A DNA stretch of 64,000 nucleotides from contig JAIXOJ010000133.1 of the NCBI GenBank assembly GCA_027486835.1, forward strand, positions 1 to 64,000, read 5' to 3'. A program made the position numbers and the translations under genes. This stretch comes from Chitinophagaceae bacterium (GTDB lineage: Bacteria; Bacteroidota; Bacteroidia; Chitinophagales; Chitinophagaceae). Below are positions 18,562 through 28,627 of this stretch, piece after piece; within the stretch, counting starts at the first letter, position 1, and each line of letters starts with the position of its first letter. The notes under the pieces were generated by a model. That model saw nothing but the letters and a program-made list of their open reading frames with translations. It was not told the origin of the DNA and searched no databases.

Positions 18562-20336
18562 GCATTTTTTCTTTCTCCAATCTGCTGCCGCCACATGGCA
18601 TAATACAACCCCTTCTCGGCTAACAACTGTTGGTGGTTTCCTTGTTCCACAATAGACCCCTTTTCTAATACATAAATGCAATCTGCGTGCATAATGGTAC
18701 TCAACCGGTGTGCAATCAATATGGTAATTTGACTTTTTGCAGCAGAAATAGCCCGTATGGTGTTAGTAATAGCCTCCTCAGTAATTGAATCTAAAGCAGA
18801 AGTTGCTTCGTCAAAAATTAGAAGGTGTGGTTTCCTTATCAATGCTCGTGCAATTGATAGTCTTTGCTTTTCACCTCCACTTAGCTTTAAGCCCCCTTCA
18901 CCAATCACGGAATCCAACCCATTCTCTGCTCTTTTCAATAAGTTATCACAACTGGCTTTGTGTAAAGCTTCCAATAAATCAGATTCAGTTGCGTTGGGTG
19001 CTACGAACAATAAATTCTCTCTTATGGTACCACTAAATAACTGCGTATCCTGCGTCACAAACCCAATTTGACTTCTAAGTTCATCAAAATCAATATCAGC
19101 ACCTTCTTTATCATTAAAAAGTACTCGTCCGCTTTGTGGTTTGTATAAACCAACCAAAAGTTTAACCAGCGTACTTTTACCAGCACCACTTGGGCCAACA
19201 AACGCAATAGATTCCCCTTTTTTAACACTAAAAGAAATATTCTCTAGTGCTTTATACTGAGCAGTTATATGTTGAAAGGTAATAGCATCAAAAGAAAGCT
19301 CATTAATTGCTCCTACTTCGATAGGTATCAAAGGTTTTTCGTCAACTGGTTTATTCATTAATCGGTCAAAATTATTAATCGATGTTTCCGCTTCTCTATA
19401 GGAAGTAATAACAGAACCCAACTCTTGTAACGGACCAAAAATGAAAAAGCTATAAAACTGCATGGATATTAATTGTCCAGTAGTTAGCTTTCCATTAAAA
19501 ACTATAAAAGTTAGAATGGACAAGATTAGAATCCGGATAAAATGCACGGTAGTTCCTTGTAAGAAAGCTATACTTCTTACCCGTTTCACTTTTGATAATT
19601 CTAAACCGAGTATTTTATAGGTATTCTTATTAAGCCTTTGTACCTCCTGTTGCGTTAATCCCAAGCTTTTAATTAACTCTATATTCCTCAAGCTCTCTGT
19701 GGTGCTTCCCGCCAATGAAGCGGTTTCCTTAACTATATTAGATTGAATTGTTTTAATTTTTTTGCTTAAAGCGCCAACCAAAGAGGATAAAATAATAATT
19801 CCAACAAAATATACCACTAATAAACTCCAATGTATCGATATAGCAACCACAACAAGAAAAATAACACCAACTAGAATTGGAAATAGAAGGTTAATAAAGT
19901 ATCCTATAAATTGTGAGCAATCTTGACGGACTTTCTGTAAAATCGACAAGGTTTCACCACTTCTCTGATCGGCAAAATCTTGATAAGGTAAGCGCATAGA
20001 ATGTTGAAGACCATCCGTGAATACTTTAGCTCCAAATTTCTGGACAACTACATTCACCATATAGTCCTGAAAAGATTTAGCAATTCTTGAAACCATTGCA
20101 ACACCAATTGACATAGACATTAACAAGAGTATATGCCTAAAAAAATCAGCAAAAGGAACAGAAGGATTTAATAAATAGCCTTTCTTGCTTAAAGTACCAG
20201 TAGTATTTAAATAATCAATTATTTTACCAAATATGGTAGGATCTAGCAAAGAAAAAACTTGGTTTATTGCAGCCAAAAGCATGGCAACAAATAATTGAAG
20301 TCTATAAGGAGATAAATATTTTAATAAAATTTTCAT
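18558..20336 (-). CDS. ABC exporter, fused membrane and ATPase domains
   Basis: A 592-residue half-transporter of the MsbA/multidrug type, working as a homodimer or heterodimer in the inner membrane. The N-terminal exporter domain has six membrane segments (about 15-320). The ATPase domain follows with Walker A GPSGAGKST (about 380), Q-loop FVTQDTQLFSG, signature LSGGEKQR, Walker B LLIFDEATSALD and the H-loop IAHRLSTI. The substrate cannot be read from the sequence; lipid, peptide or drug export are all possible. It lies in the place where rpoB would normally follow rplL, separated from rplL by a terminator. Confidence 0.92.
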   Translation of the reverse strand: MKILLKYLSPYRLQLFVAMLLAAINQVFSLLDPTIFGKIIDYLNTTGTLSKKGYLLNPSVPFADFFRHILLLMSMSIGVAMVSRIAKSFQDYMVNVVVQKFGAKVFTDGLQHSMRLPYQDFADQRSGETLSILQKVRQDCSQFIGYFINLLFPILVGVIFLVVVAISIHWSLLVVYFVGIIILSSLVGALSKKIKTIQSNIVKETASLAGSTTESLRNIELIKSLGLTQQEVQRLNKNTYKILGLELSKVKRVRSIAFLQGTTVHFIRILILSILTFIVFNGKLTTGQLISMQFYSFFIFGPLQELGSVITSYREAETSINNFDRLMNKPVDEKPLIPIEVGAINELSFDAITFQHITAQYKALENISFSVKKGESIAFVGPSGAGKSTLVKLLVGLYKPQSGRVLFNDKEGADIDFDELRSQIGFVTQDTQLFSGTIRENLLFVAPNATESDLLEALHKASCDNLLKRAENGLDSVIGEGGLKLSGGEKQRLSIARALIRKPHLLIFDEATSALDSITEEAITNTIRAISAAKSQITILIAHRLSTIMHADCIYVLEKGSIVEQGNHQQLLAEKGLYYAMWRQQIGERKNA

Positions 20337-20371
20337 AGATGATGTATCACTATAATCAAATTGGGATAAAA

Positions 20372-20408
20372 ATAAAAAAGGCTATCTTGAATTACCAAGA
20401 CAGCCTTT
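20372..20408 (-). terminator. Terminator at the end of the ribosomal operon
   Basis: On the minus strand AAAGGCTGTCTTG and CAAGATAGCCTTT pair around a 6-base loop, followed by a T-rich tail (TTTTTTATTTTT). It lies 21 bases past the rplL stop and ends the tuf-to-rplL operon. Confidence 0.88.
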
Positions 20409-20429
20409 GAATTATGTACTATAGATTAC

Positions 20430-20804
20430 TTAAGCTATTTCAACTTCAGCACCTGCTTCTTTCAACTTAGCAGCGATGTCATCAGCTTCAGCCTTAGCAA
20501 CACCTTCTTTAACTGGTTTTGGAGCTGCATCCACTAAATCTTTTGCTTCTTTCAAGCCAAGCCCAGACAATTCTTTAACCACCTTAACTACTTGTAATTT
20601 GTTAGGACCTGCTGCCTTTAAAATAACATTGAAAGATGTTTTTTCTTCAACAACTGCTGCTGCTGCTGCTGGAGCTGCTGCAACTGCAACTGCTGCTGCT
20701 GCTGGCTCAATGCCATACTCATCTTTTAAAATTTTTGCTAACTCGTTAACTTCTTTTACTGTTAAGTTAACTAACTGCTCTGCGAAAGCTTTTAAATCTG
20801 CCAT
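20430..20804 (-). CDS. rplL: Ribosomal protein bL12 (L7/L12)
   Basis: Stalk protein of the large ribosomal subunit that recruits translation GTPases. Normal length (124 residues). It has an N-terminal dimerisation helix, an Ala-rich hinge (about residues 35-52) and the conserved C-terminal domain [14 protein letters not shown] to the end, with [20 protein letters not shown]. It is last in the operon, 93 bases after rplJ, and is followed at once by a terminator, so rpoB is not co-transcribed. Confidence 0.98.
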   Translation of the reverse strand: MADLKAFAEQLVNLTVKEVNELAKILKDEYGIEPAAAAVAVAAAPAAAAAVVEEKTSFNVILKAAGPNKLQVVKVVKELSGLGLKEAKDLVDAAPKPVKEGVAKAEADDIAAKLKEAGAEVEIA

Positions 20805-20897
20805 AATATAAATTTTTCCCGTCTTCTTAGTTAGTACTCCGACGGATTGATTAAAAAAATTGTTCCAAAAAACCTGGAACTAAGGTTAAAAATATAA

Positions 20898-21434
20898 TTA
20901 CTCTTGTGGTGCATGTCTATCTTCAAGCGCCTTAACAAGAGATGCTAATTTATTACCAGCGTTAAGTCCAGAAATAACATTTTTAGCAGGAGATTGTAAC
21001 AATCCAATTAATTCACCCAACAGCTCTTGTTTGCCTTTAAGGGTTTTCAATACATCTAATTGGTCGTTACCGATAAAAACTGAACCATCAATATACGCTG
21101 CTTTCAAAACTGGTTTATCAGATTTGCTATCAGTTCTAAAGCTAGATATGATTAATGCAGGTTCCTTAGAATTTTCGGAGAACATCAATGCAGTTACATT
21201 ATTCAATGAACCAAATAAACCCGCATATTTATCTGCATCAATACCTTCAAGCGCCTTGCGAATGAGTGTATTTTTTGCAACTTTAACTTCAACATTTTTT
21301 TCAAAACAATTTCTTCTCAACTTATTAACCTGAGCAACAGAAAGTGATTGAGTATCGGCAACGTAAAAATTATTGTATTTGGTAAACTTTTCTTTTAAGG
21401 CTTCAATTACCTCGTTTTTTTGATTCTTAGTCAT
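20898..21434 (-). CDS. rplJ: Ribosomal protein uL10
   Basis: Base of the L12 stalk. 178 residues with the N-terminal rRNA-binding domain (MTKNQKNEVIEALKEKFTKY, VKVAKNTLIRKALEG) and a C-terminal helix that binds L12 dimers. It lies 39 bases after rplA in the standard L11-L1-L10-L12 order. Confidence 0.98.
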   Translation of the reverse strand: MTKNQKNEVIEALKEKFTKYNNFYVADTQSLSVAQVNKLRRNCFEKNVEVKVAKNTLIRKALEGIDADKYAGLFGSLNNVTALMFSENSKEPALIISSFRTDSKSDKPVLKAAYIDGSVFIGNDQLDVLKTLKGKQELLGELIGLLQSPAKNVISGLNAGNKLASLVKALEDRHAPQE

Positions 21435-21473
21435 TCATTTAGTTTTTTCACCCATTGGGTCGAAGTAAATAAT

Positions 21474-22166
21474 TTAGTTAATCAAAGCCTTGGTATCAAC
21501 AGTAACACCAGGACTCATACTAGTTGCGAGACTTACACCTTTAAGATATGTTCCCTTGGATGTCGAAGGCTTCAACTTCAATATTACATTGATTAATTCA
21601 ACACAATTCTCAGATAACTTAGTTGGTGTAAATGATACCCTACCAATAGATGCATGTACTATTCCTGACTTATCCACTTTGAAGGCAATTTTTCCACCTT
21701 TTACCTCTGTAATAGCAGCAGCTACATCATTTGTAACTGTTCCAGTCTTTGGGTTTGGCATTAGGTTACGAGGACCTAATATCTTACCCAATTTACCTAT
21801 TTTAGGCATTACAGATGGAGTCGCAATTATTACATCAATATCAGTCCAACCAGATTCAATCTTTGTAATAAATTCATCCAACCCTACAAAATCAGCTCCT
21901 GCATCTTTCGCAGCTTGCTCTTTATCAGGAGTACATAAAACCAAAACTTTTTTGGTTTTACCAGTTCCATGTGGTAATGAAACAGTTCCACGAACTTGTT
22001 GATCTGCTTTCTTTGGATCAACACCCAATTTTAAGTGGATGTCAACAGAACTATCAAACTTTGTACAATTAATTTCTTTTAACAATGAGGTAGCATCAGC
22101 CAAGGAATAAAATTTATTTTTATCAACCTTAGCGTTAGCAATTTTTCTTTTTTTAGTCAATGACAT
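21474..22166 (-). CDS. rplA: Ribosomal protein uL1
   Basis: L1 stalk protein, which helps release deacylated tRNA from the E site and in many bacteria represses the L11 operon. 230 residues, with the signature region [25 protein letters not shown] (about 122-145). It starts 23 bases after rplK. Length and motifs are ordinary. Confidence 0.98.
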   Translation of the reverse strand: MSLTKKRKIANAKVDKNKFYSLADATSLLKEINCTKFDSSVDIHLKLGVDPKKADQQVRGTVSLPHGTGKTKKVLVLCTPDKEQAAKDAGADFVGLDEFITKIESGWTDIDVIIATPSVMPKIGKLGKILGPRNLMPNPKTGTVTNDVAAAITEVKGGKIAFKVDKSGIVHASIGRVSFTPTKLSENCVELINVILKLKPSTSKGTYLKGVSLATSMSPGVTVDTKALIN

Positions 22167-22189
22167 TAGTAGCTAATTTTTAGAGTTGA

Positions 22190-22633
22190 TTAATTTTCCC
22201 AAGGGGCTTTTCCTTCAATTAAAATTCCCATACTTCTTGCAGTACCTGCAACCATTTTCATGGCACTATCCAGTGTAAAACAGTTCAAATCGGGCATTTT
22301 ATCTTTTGCAATTAGCTCTACTTGTTGCCAATTTACTTTGCCATTTTTTGCTCTGTTCGGTTCCTTACTTCCTTTAGCAATTTTTGCAGCATCTAAAAGT
22401 TGCAGAGACGCAGGTGCTGTTTTAACAACAAAATCAAAGGATTTGTCTGTATAAACAGTGATAAGTACAGGAACAATCTTCCCAATCTTATCCTGAGTTC
22501 TTGCATTGAATTGCTTGCAGAACTCCATAATATTTACGCCCTTAGAACCAAGTGCAGGTCCAACCGGGGGTGCAGGATTGGCTTGGCCGCCTTTCACCTG
22601 CAATTTGACATACGTCGAAATTTCTTTTGCCAT
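22190..22633 (-). CDS. rplK: Ribosomal protein uL11
   Basis: Binds the GTPase-associated centre of 23S rRNA with L10. 147 residues with the Pro-rich linker [15 protein letters not shown] (about residues 15-29) and the C-terminal rRNA-binding domain ending [13 protein letters not shown]. It lies 53 bases after nusG. Confidence 0.98.
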   Translation of the reverse strand: MAKEISTYVKLQVKGGQANPAPPVGPALGSKGVNIMEFCKQFNARTQDKIGKIVPVLITVYTDKSFDFVVKTAPASLQLLDAAKIAKGSKEPNRAKNGKVNWQQVELIAKDKMPDLNCFTLDSAMKMVAGTARSMGILIEGKAPWEN

Positions 22634-22686
22634 TCTAAAATTTAATTTGGTGATAACGTTTAAAACAAACTCCCAAGTGTAAAGTC

Positions 22687-23298
22687 TTACACTATTTTTT
22701 CAACTTGTACGTAATTCAACTCAACAGGTGTACTACGTCCAAATATTTTTACAGAAACTTTTAATTTTTTCTTTTCGTCATGAATCTCTTCGATTACACC
22801 GTTAAAATCATTAAAAGGTCCTTCGATAATCTTGATAACTTCACCTATGATAAATGGTTCATTGATTCCTTCACCTTTATCATTAATCTCATCAACTTTA
22901 CCGAGCATTTTATTAACCTCGGATTTTCTTAATGAAATTATATTTCCTTTACTCCCTTTACCATCAGTAAGGAAATGCATGACATTTGTAACATTACTAA
23001 TATATTGTACAATGTCATCTTGTAATTTTCCATTAAATACCTCAAGAAAAATGTAACCAGGATAAAGATTCTTTTCCCTTATTTGCTTTTTGCCATTTTG
23101 AACTTTATATATTTTTTCGGTAGGCAAAAAAACCTGTTTGATAATGGTCGTCCACGAATTCCTACTTATATCCTTGTCTAAATATTCCTTAACACTTCTT
23201 TCTTTACCACTCACTACCCTAAGTGCGTAGTATTTTGTGTTATCTACTACTTCTGGTACTAATGCATCATCGACTATAGTATTGCTCGCTTCTGACAT
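22687..23298 (-). CDS. nusG: Transcription elongation/antitermination factor NusG
   Basis: Binds RNA polymerase and couples it to the ribosome or Rho. The 203-residue protein has an NGN domain ([29 protein letters not shown]) and a C-terminal KOW domain ([22 protein letters not shown]). A short acidic N-terminal extension of about 20 residues precedes the NGN domain. It starts 6 bases after secE, as in most bacteria. Confidence 0.97.
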   Translation of the reverse strand: MSEASNTIVDDALVPEVVDNTKYYALRVVSGKERSVKEYLDKDISRNSWTTIIKQVFLPTEKIYKVQNGKKQIREKNLYPGYIFLEVFNGKLQDDIVQYISNVTNVMHFLTDGKGSKGNIISLRKSEVNKMLGKVDEINDKGEGINEPFIIGEVIKIIEGPFNDFNGVIEEIHDEKKKLKVSVKIFGRSTPVELNYVQVEKIV

Positions 23299-23304
23299 AA
23301 AAAT

Positions 23305-23499
23305 CTACTTAAAAAATGAATAAACTAATTTAAGCAGTTGGATACTACTGAAATCCATTAACCAAACAATTGCAGTGATAAAAAGGGTAGCGACTAACAC
23401 AATCACAGTACTTTGCTGTAATTCCTGCCAAGTAGGCCAAGTTACCCTTTCTACTAGCTCTTGGTAACTCTCTTTAAAATATCCAGTAATTTTATTCAT
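23305..23499 (-). CDS. secE: Preprotein translocase subunit SecE
   Basis: Essential single-pass subunit of the SecYEG channel. The start is the ATG at 23499 giving MNKITGYFKESYQELVERVTW (64 residues). A longer upstream frame would run into tRNA-Trp and is rejected. The amphipathic helix with the conserved VTWPTWQEL motif (about residues 17-25) precedes one membrane helix. It lies between tRNA-Trp and nusG, the classic arrangement. Confidence 0.95.
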   Translation of the reverse strand: MNKITGYFKESYQELVERVTWPTWQELQQSTVIVLVATLFITAIVWLMDFSSIQLLKLVYSFFK

Positions 23500-23547
23500 G
23501 ATTGAAAATATTTTATCTATCAACCAAAGCTGACAAAAAGTTAGTAG

Positions 23548-23618
23548 CACGGGCACTAGGATTCGAACCCAGATCAAAGGTTTTGGAGACCTGCATGCTA
23601 CCGTTGCACCATGCCCGT
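23548..23618 (-). tRNA. tRNA-Trp (CCA anticodon)
   Basis: 71-base cloverleaf. The acceptor stem ACGGGCA pairs with TGCCCGT and the discriminator is G. The anticodon loop CTCCAAA gives CCA, and the T-arm holds GGTTCGAATCC. The 3' CCA is not encoded. It lies between tuf and secE. Confidence 0.96.
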
Positions 23619-23679
23619 TAACAAACTAGCTAATTGATATAAAACCAATTAGCTAGCAATAAAAAGAATTTGTTATAAA

Positions 23680-24870
23680 TTATTTGATAACTTCTGTAAC
23701 TTGACCAGCACCTACTGTTCTACCACCTTCTCTAATGGCGAATTTCAGACCTTTTTCCATCGCTATCGGTTGTATAAGTTTGACTTGAAGAGAAACATTA
23801 TCACCAGGCATAACCATTTCAGTTCCTTCAGGTAATACAACTTCTCCTGTTACATCAGTAGTTCTAAAATAAAACTGCGGACGATATTTGTTAAAGAATG
23901 GGGTATGACGACCACCTTCATCTTTTGAAAGCACGTAAACTTCACCTTTGAATTCAGTGTGAGGTGTAATAGATTTTGGTTTGCAAATTACCATACCCCT
24001 ACGAATTTGGCTCTTTTCAATACCTCTCAGTAGCAATCCAGCATTATCACCAGCTTGACCTTCATCAAGTAATTTTTTGAACATTTCAACTCCAGTTACA
24101 GTAGATGTAAGAGGAGCATCCATTAATCCAACTATTTCAACGCCTTCACCTACTTTAATGATCCCTCTTTCAATTCTACCAGTAGCAACTGTACCACGGC
24201 CAGTAATTGAGAATACATCCTCTACGCTCATTAAGAAAGGTAAATCAACTGGACGAGGAGGCAATGGAATGTAGCTGTCTACAGCTGCCATTAATTCTTC
24301 AATTTTTGCAACCCATTGTGGATCCTCGGCCATTGCGCCAGTTGCAGAACCTTGGATAATAGGAGTATTATCACCATCAAAGCCATTTTTAGTCAGAAGT
24401 TCTCTGATCTCCATTTCCACAAGTTCAAGTAATTCTAAGTCATCAACTAAGTCTACTTTATTCATGAAAACAACCATACTAGGAACACCAACCTGACGTG
24501 CAAGAAGGATATGCTCTCTTGTTTGTGGCATAGGACCATCTGTCGAAGCAACAACAAGTATTGCACCATCCATTTGAGCAGCACCAGTAATCATGTTTTT
24601 AACGTAATCAGCGTGTCCAGGACAATCAACGTGTGCGTAGTGTCTATTTGCTGTTTGATATTCTACGTGAGCTGTGTTAATTGTTATACCCCTTTCTCTT
24701 TCTTCAGGTGCACCATCAATTTCATCGTATTTTTTAGCTATGTTACCCATTCCTTTCTTAGAAAGAATCATAGTAATAGCTGCTGTCAAAGTTGTCTTAC
24801 CATGATCCACGTGACCAATAGTACCAATATTTACGTGAGGTTTATCTCTTTGGAAGCTTTCCTTAGCCAT
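23680..24870 (-). CDS. tuf: Elongation factor Tu
   Basis: Delivers aminoacyl-tRNA to the ribosome as the GTP form. 396 residues, normal length. G1 is [10 protein letters not shown], with [12 protein letters not shown] (G3) and NKVD (G4). The three-domain layout ends [14 protein letters not shown]. Four tRNA genes lie upstream and tRNA-Trp/secE/nusG downstream, probably all one transcript. Confidence 0.99.
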   Translation of the reverse strand: MAKESFQRDKPHVNIGTIGHVDHGKTTLTAAITMILSKKGMGNIAKKYDEIDGAPEERERGITINTAHVEYQTANRHYAHVDCPGHADYVKNMITGAAQMDGAILVVASTDGPMPQTREHILLARQVGVPSMVVFMNKVDLVDDLELLELVEMEIRELLTKNGFDGDNTPIIQGSATGAMAEDPQWVAKIEELMAAVDSYIPLPPRPVDLPFLMSVEDVFSITGRGTVATGRIERGIIKVGEGVEIVGLMDAPLTSTVTGVEMFKKLLDEGQAGDNAGLLLRGIEKSQIRRGMVICKPKSITPHTEFKGEVYVLSKDEGGRHTPFFNKYRPQFYFRTTDVTGEVVLPEGTEMVMPGDNVSLQVKLIQPIAMEKGLKFAIREGGRTVGAGQVTEVIK

Positions 24871-24943
24871 TTTAAGTTATTTTAAAAGTTTATTTAATCT
24901 ATTTTGATGTAAAAATTAACAACTCAATGTTAGATTCATTATG

Positions 24944-25015
24944 AGCCGTTAGTGAGAATCGAACTCACGACCTCTTCCCTACCAAGGAAGTGCTCTACCC
25001 CTGAGCTACAACGGC
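24944..25015 (-). tRNA. tRNA-Thr (GGT anticodon)
   Basis: 72-base cloverleaf. The acceptor stem is GCCGTTG with TAACGGC (one G-U pair). The anticodon stem CTTCC/GGAAG encloses a loop with anticodon GGT. CCA is not encoded. It is the last of four tRNA genes before tuf. Confidence 0.95.
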
Positions 25016-25042
25016 ACAAAGTAACCTAAAAAAGAAAAAAAG

Positions 25043-25115
25043 AGCGAGAGACCAGCTTCGAACTGGCTACCTGAAGCTTGGAAGGCTACCGCTCTACCAA
25101 ATGAGCTACTCTCGC
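25043..25115 (-). tRNA. tRNA-Gly (TCC anticodon)
   Basis: 73-base cloverleaf. The acceptor stem is GCGAGAG with CTCTCGC, the D-arm GCTCATTTGGTAGAGC, and the anticodon loop CTTCCAA gives TCC. The anticodon stem has one T-T mismatch (GTAGC/GCTTC), which is unusual but leaves four pairs. CCA is not encoded. Confidence 0.93.
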
Positions 25116-25131
25116 TAATGTTTCAAAAAAG

Positions 25132-25214
<83 letters not shown>

Positions 25215-25218
25215 AAAG

Positions 25219-25291
25219 AGCCGAAAACTGGAGTCGAACCAGCGACCTACTGATTACAAATCAGTTGCTCTACCAACTGAGCTATTTCGGC
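25219..25291 (-). tRNA. tRNA-Thr (TGT anticodon)
   Basis: 73-base cloverleaf. The acceptor stem is GCCGAAA with TTTCGGC, and the anticodon stem ACTGA/TCAGT has a loop with TGT. It is the first gene of the tRNA-tuf-ribosomal operon, 4 bases before tRNA-Tyr. Confidence 0.95.
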
Positions 25292-25324
25292 ATAACATTT
25301 GACCAATTCATCAAATTCGGATTG

Positions 25325-25355
25325 CAAATGTAGGGTTTTAGTTTTCACAAACAAA
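25325..25355 (-). promoter_or_regulatory. Consensus Bacteroidota promoter of the tRNA-tuf-ribosomal operon
   Basis: On the minus strand this reads TTTG, 19 bases, TACATTTG. That is a perfect fit to the Bacteroidota -33 TTTG and -7 TAnnTTTG boxes at the standard spacing. The -7 box ends 34 bases before the first tRNA. It presumably drives the whole leftward operon to the terminator at 20372. Confidence 0.8.
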
Positions 25356-25722
25356 TAATTTTGAAAAAATTTTTTTTACTACCCAATTATTCCAAATGAA
25401 TGCTTCACCGCATTTGATTGAGAATTTATTCATTTCCCCTTTGAAACCAAGAAAAAAGCTAATCTTTAAACAAATTTTTCTTGCTATATAATTTTCATAA
25501 CAACTTGTTTAATAGTTGTAAATAACTTATAGTCACTTCATTGGAATTTCATTTTAATTCATTAATAGCAGGAATTACAATATCTAAACCATTTCAATTG
25601 ATTAGAGAATTTGTTTTACTTCATTATTTTTTCATCCATTCTGCATGACATTCGTTATTCTCTATGACCATTTTAAAACTTAGAAAAACCCTTCACCCTA
25701 TCCAATGTTTATTTATGATTTC
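25356..25722. other. Gene-free AT-rich spacer
   Basis: About 370 very AT-rich bases between the ribosomal-operon promoter and the end of hutI. No gene, RNA or clear hairpin is seen. Confidence 0.4.
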
Positions 25723-26958
25723 TTACACCCTCCTCCCCTTTTTCCAAACACCAAAAGCCTTCATTTTGCCTTGGTAATACAATATCTCTCTGTAATCTGC
25801 ACAAGGAAATGCTTGCAAATCAGCTAATTGTTGGGGGGCAATCATGCCTCTATCTGATAGATTTAATGCTTTGGCAGCACGGAAGGTGAGGGCAGCTAAT
25901 GTTTCGGTAGTAGAAAGTTTTTCAGCGGCACTAATGATAGCTGCTTGTGCAAGCAAATCGCCCATCGGCGCAGAACCTGGATTCCAATCGCTTGCAATGG
26001 CTACACAAGCTCCTGCATCTAATAGTTTTCGGGCTGGTGCATATTGCATTCCCAATCCCAAGGATGCTCCAGGTAATACCACCGCTACAGTATCAGAATT
26101 GGCTAATAATTGAATTTCTTTTTCTGTACTTGCTTCTAAATGATCGGCTGAAACTGCACCAAGTTCAACTGCCACAGCAGAACCACTTGTAGTAAATTGA
26201 TCGGCATGAATGGTAATATCAAAGCCCATTGCTTTTGCTGCTTGTAAGTAAGGAATTGCATCTTCAGAACAATAAGCACTTTCTTCAATGAATATGTCTA
26301 TTCGCTTTGCCAGATTTTGTTGTTGCAATTGGGGCAATAATTCCTTTACAATCATTTCCAAATAGCTTTTGGCATTGCCCTGAAAATCTTTGGGCAAAAT
26401 GTGTGCTGCCAAACAAGTGGGGATTAAATCGGCAGCAACTGATTGATTGGCTATTTGGATGGCAGTCAATTGTTTCAATTCTTGTTCTACTGACAATCCG
26501 TAGCCTGATTTTACTTCGATAGTGGTTACTCCCTCGCTTAAATGTCTATTTGCTCTTTCTTGAATGGCATTTACAAGTGCGTCAGTATCTGCTAATCGGG
26601 TTTGAGTAACCGAATCCCATATTCCACCACCAGCTTTTGCTATCTCCAAATAACTTTTGCCTGCAATGCGCAGGGCATAGTCTTTTGCTCGGTTACCACC
26701 ATAACAAATATGTGTATGGCAATCAACAAAGCCAGGCAAAAGCACAGCTTGTTTTTCTATTCTTTCTAGTTCAACTTGGGGATATTGGTGTATCAGTTGG
26801 TGGTAATCGCCAACGGCTACTATCAAACCGTCAGCAACAATAACACCCCCATTCTGAATAATGGTGAGTTGTTCATCTTTAATAGCCCCCTTCATTGGCA
26901 AGCCAGAAAGGGGAAGTATTTGGGTGAAGGGACCGATTAATTGCATACTACCAAACAT
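25723..26958 (-). CDS. hutI: Imidazolonepropionase
   Basis: Hydrolyses 4-imidazolone-5-propanoate to N-formimino-L-glutamate, step three of histidine breakdown, in the cytoplasm. The metal-binding motif [17 protein letters not shown] is near residue 75 and the later histidines are in TIHADQFT and ADHLEAS. The start is set at the ATG giving [13 protein letters not shown] (411 residues, normal for the family, 11-base overlap with the hutU end). An ATG at 27006 would add 16 residues that fit no family start. It is third in the hutH-hutU-hutI operon. Confidence 0.93.
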   Translation of the reverse strand: MFGSMQLIGPFTQILPLSGLPMKGAIKDEQLTIIQNGGVIVADGLIVAVGDYHQLIHQYPQVELERIEKQAVLLPGFVDCHTHICYGGNRAKDYALRIAGKSYLEIAKAGGGIWDSVTQTRLADTDALVNAIQERANRHLSEGVTTIEVKSGYGLSVEQELKQLTAIQIANQSVAADLIPTCLAAHILPKDFQGNAKSYLEMIVKELLPQLQQQNLAKRIDIFIEESAYCSEDAIPYLQAAKAMGFDITIHADQFTTSGSAVAVELGAVSADHLEASTEKEIQLLANSDTVAVVLPGASLGLGMQYAPARKLLDAGACVAIASDWNPGSAPMGDLLAQAAIISAAEKLSTTETLAALTFRAAKALNLSDRGMIAPQQLADLQAFPCADYREILYYQGKMKAFGVWKKGRRV

Positions 26959-28627
26959 TGATATTAAATTTCTCTCCCCATTCTTTTGCTTTGTCATATC
27001 CAGCATCGGTATGGCGGAAGATGCCCATGGCAGGGTCGTTGAATAATACTCTTTTTAAACAAGCATCTGCTCGGTCGGTACCATCTGCCACAACCACCAT
27101 TCCAGCGTGTTGTGAATAACCAATGCCTACTCCGCCACCATGATGGAAGGATACCCATGTAGCACCACCAGCAGTGTTGGACATCAAATTGAGCAATGGC
27201 CAGTCAGAAACCGCATCGGTGCCGTCTTTCATGGCTTCTGTTTCTCTATTGGGAGAAGCTACAGAACCGCAGTCTAGGTGGTCACGACCAATTACTATCG
27301 GGGCTTTTACTTTTCCGGTACGCACCAAATCATTAAATATCAACCCTGCTTTTTCTCTTTCGCCCATCCCTAACCAACAAATACGGGCTGGCAACCCTTG
27401 AAAATGTATTTTCTCTCTAGCTTTTTTCAGCCACACATGCAAGGCTTTGTTTTCAGGAAATGCATCAATCAATGCTTGGTCTGTGGTGTAAATATCTTCT
27501 GGGTCGCCAGAAAGTGCCACCCAACGGAAAGGGCCTTTTCCTTCACAGAATAATGGACGGATATAGGCTGGGATAAATCCTGGAAAACCAAAAGCATCTT
27601 TTTCACCACCCTGACGAGCAAACTCACGAAGGTTGTTGCCATAATCAAAAGTGATAGCACCTTTTTTCTGCAATTCCAACATCAAATGAATGTGCCTAGC
27701 CATACTTTTCAAGGAAAGTTCTTGATAACCTTTCGGATCTTTCTTACGCAAATCCAATGCTTCTTCTAACGTTAATCCATTAGGTACATAGCCATTAATA
27801 GGATCGTGAGCAGAGGTTTGGTCAGTAAGCATATCAGGAATAAAGCCATCGGCTAATAACCTTTCTAATAAGTCACCTGCATCGCCTACCCAACCAATTG
27901 AAAGGGCTTCGCCAGCTTGCATAGCCGCTTTTGTCCATTCGATGGCTTCTTGGTAATCGTAAGTCATTTTATCAATATAGCCTGTAGCCAATCTTTTTTC
28001 AATTCTGCTAGCATTTACATCAGCACCTAAGAAAACAGCACCCGCCATAGTAGCTGCTAATGGCTGAGCTCCACCCATGCCCCCTAATCCACAACTTACA
28101 ATCAACCTGCCCTTTAAATCGGCATTGAAATGCTGTCTGCCACATTCCATAAAGGTTTCGTAAGTGCCTTGCAAAATGCCTTGCGTGCCAATGTAAATCC
28201 AACTGCCAGCAGTCATTTGCCCATACATCATGAGTCCACGCTCACGCAATTCATTGAAATGTTTCCAATCTGCCCAAGCAGGAACTAGGTTGCTATTGGC
28301 AATCAATACCCTTGGTGCTTCCGGATGGCTGCGCACAATTCCTACAGGCTTACCTGATTGTACTAACAGAGAATGATGGTCATCAAGCTCCAATAATATT
28401 TCAATGATTTTTTGCAATGACTCTTGGTTTCTCGCTGCCTGACCAATGCCGCCATACACCACCAATTCTGCTGGATTTTCGGCAACATCATCATTCAGAT
28501 TGTTCAGAAGCATTCTTAAAGGTGCTTCGGTCTGCCAACTTTTGGCGTTTAAAGTATTTCCCGTTGGGGCTTTGTAATGCGGATGAGCCGCATATTGCTC
28601 AATAAATGCTGAATTGGGCATTTTCAT
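26948..28627 (-). CDS. hutU: Urocanate hydratase
   Basis: Converts urocanate to imidazolone propionate using tightly bound NAD as an electrophile. 559 residues, normal length. The dinucleotide region [14 protein letters not shown] lies near residue 180, and [16 protein letters not shown] with the conserved catalytic cysteine region is near 440. [26 protein letters not shown] follows. It overlaps the end of hutH by 29 bases and the start of hutI by 11, so the three genes are translationally coupled. Confidence 0.97.
   Translation of the reverse strand: MKMPNSAFIEQYAAHPHYKAPTGNTLNAKSWQTEAPLRMLLNNLNDDVAENPAELVVYGGIGQAARNQESLQKIIEILLELDDHHSLLVQSGKPVGIVRSHPEAPRVLIANSNLVPAWADWKHFNELRERGLMMYGQMTAGSWIYIGTQGILQGTYETFMECGRQHFNADLKGRLIVSCGLGGMGGAQPLAATMAGAVFLGADVNASRIEKRLATGYIDKMTYDYQEAIEWTKAAMQAGEALSIGWVGDAGDLLERLLADGFIPDMLTDQTSAHDPINGYVPNGLTLEEALDLRKKDPKGYQELSLKSMARHIHLMLELQKKGAITFDYGNNLREFARQGGEKDAFGFPGFIPAYIRPLFCEGKGPFRWVALSGDPEDIYTTDQALIDAFPENKALHVWLKKAREKIHFQGLPARICWLGMGEREKAGLIFNDLVRTGKVKAPIVIGRDHLDCGSVASPNRETEAMKDGTDAVSDWPLLNLMSNTAGGATWVSFHHGGGVGIGYSQHAGMVVVADGTDRADACLKRVLFNDPAMGIFRHTDAGYDKAKEWGEKFNINVW

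Noticed and set aside
23305-23577. Longer secE frame of 90 codons
   Set aside because: It runs into tRNA-Trp; the internal ATG at 23499 gives the normal SecE start.
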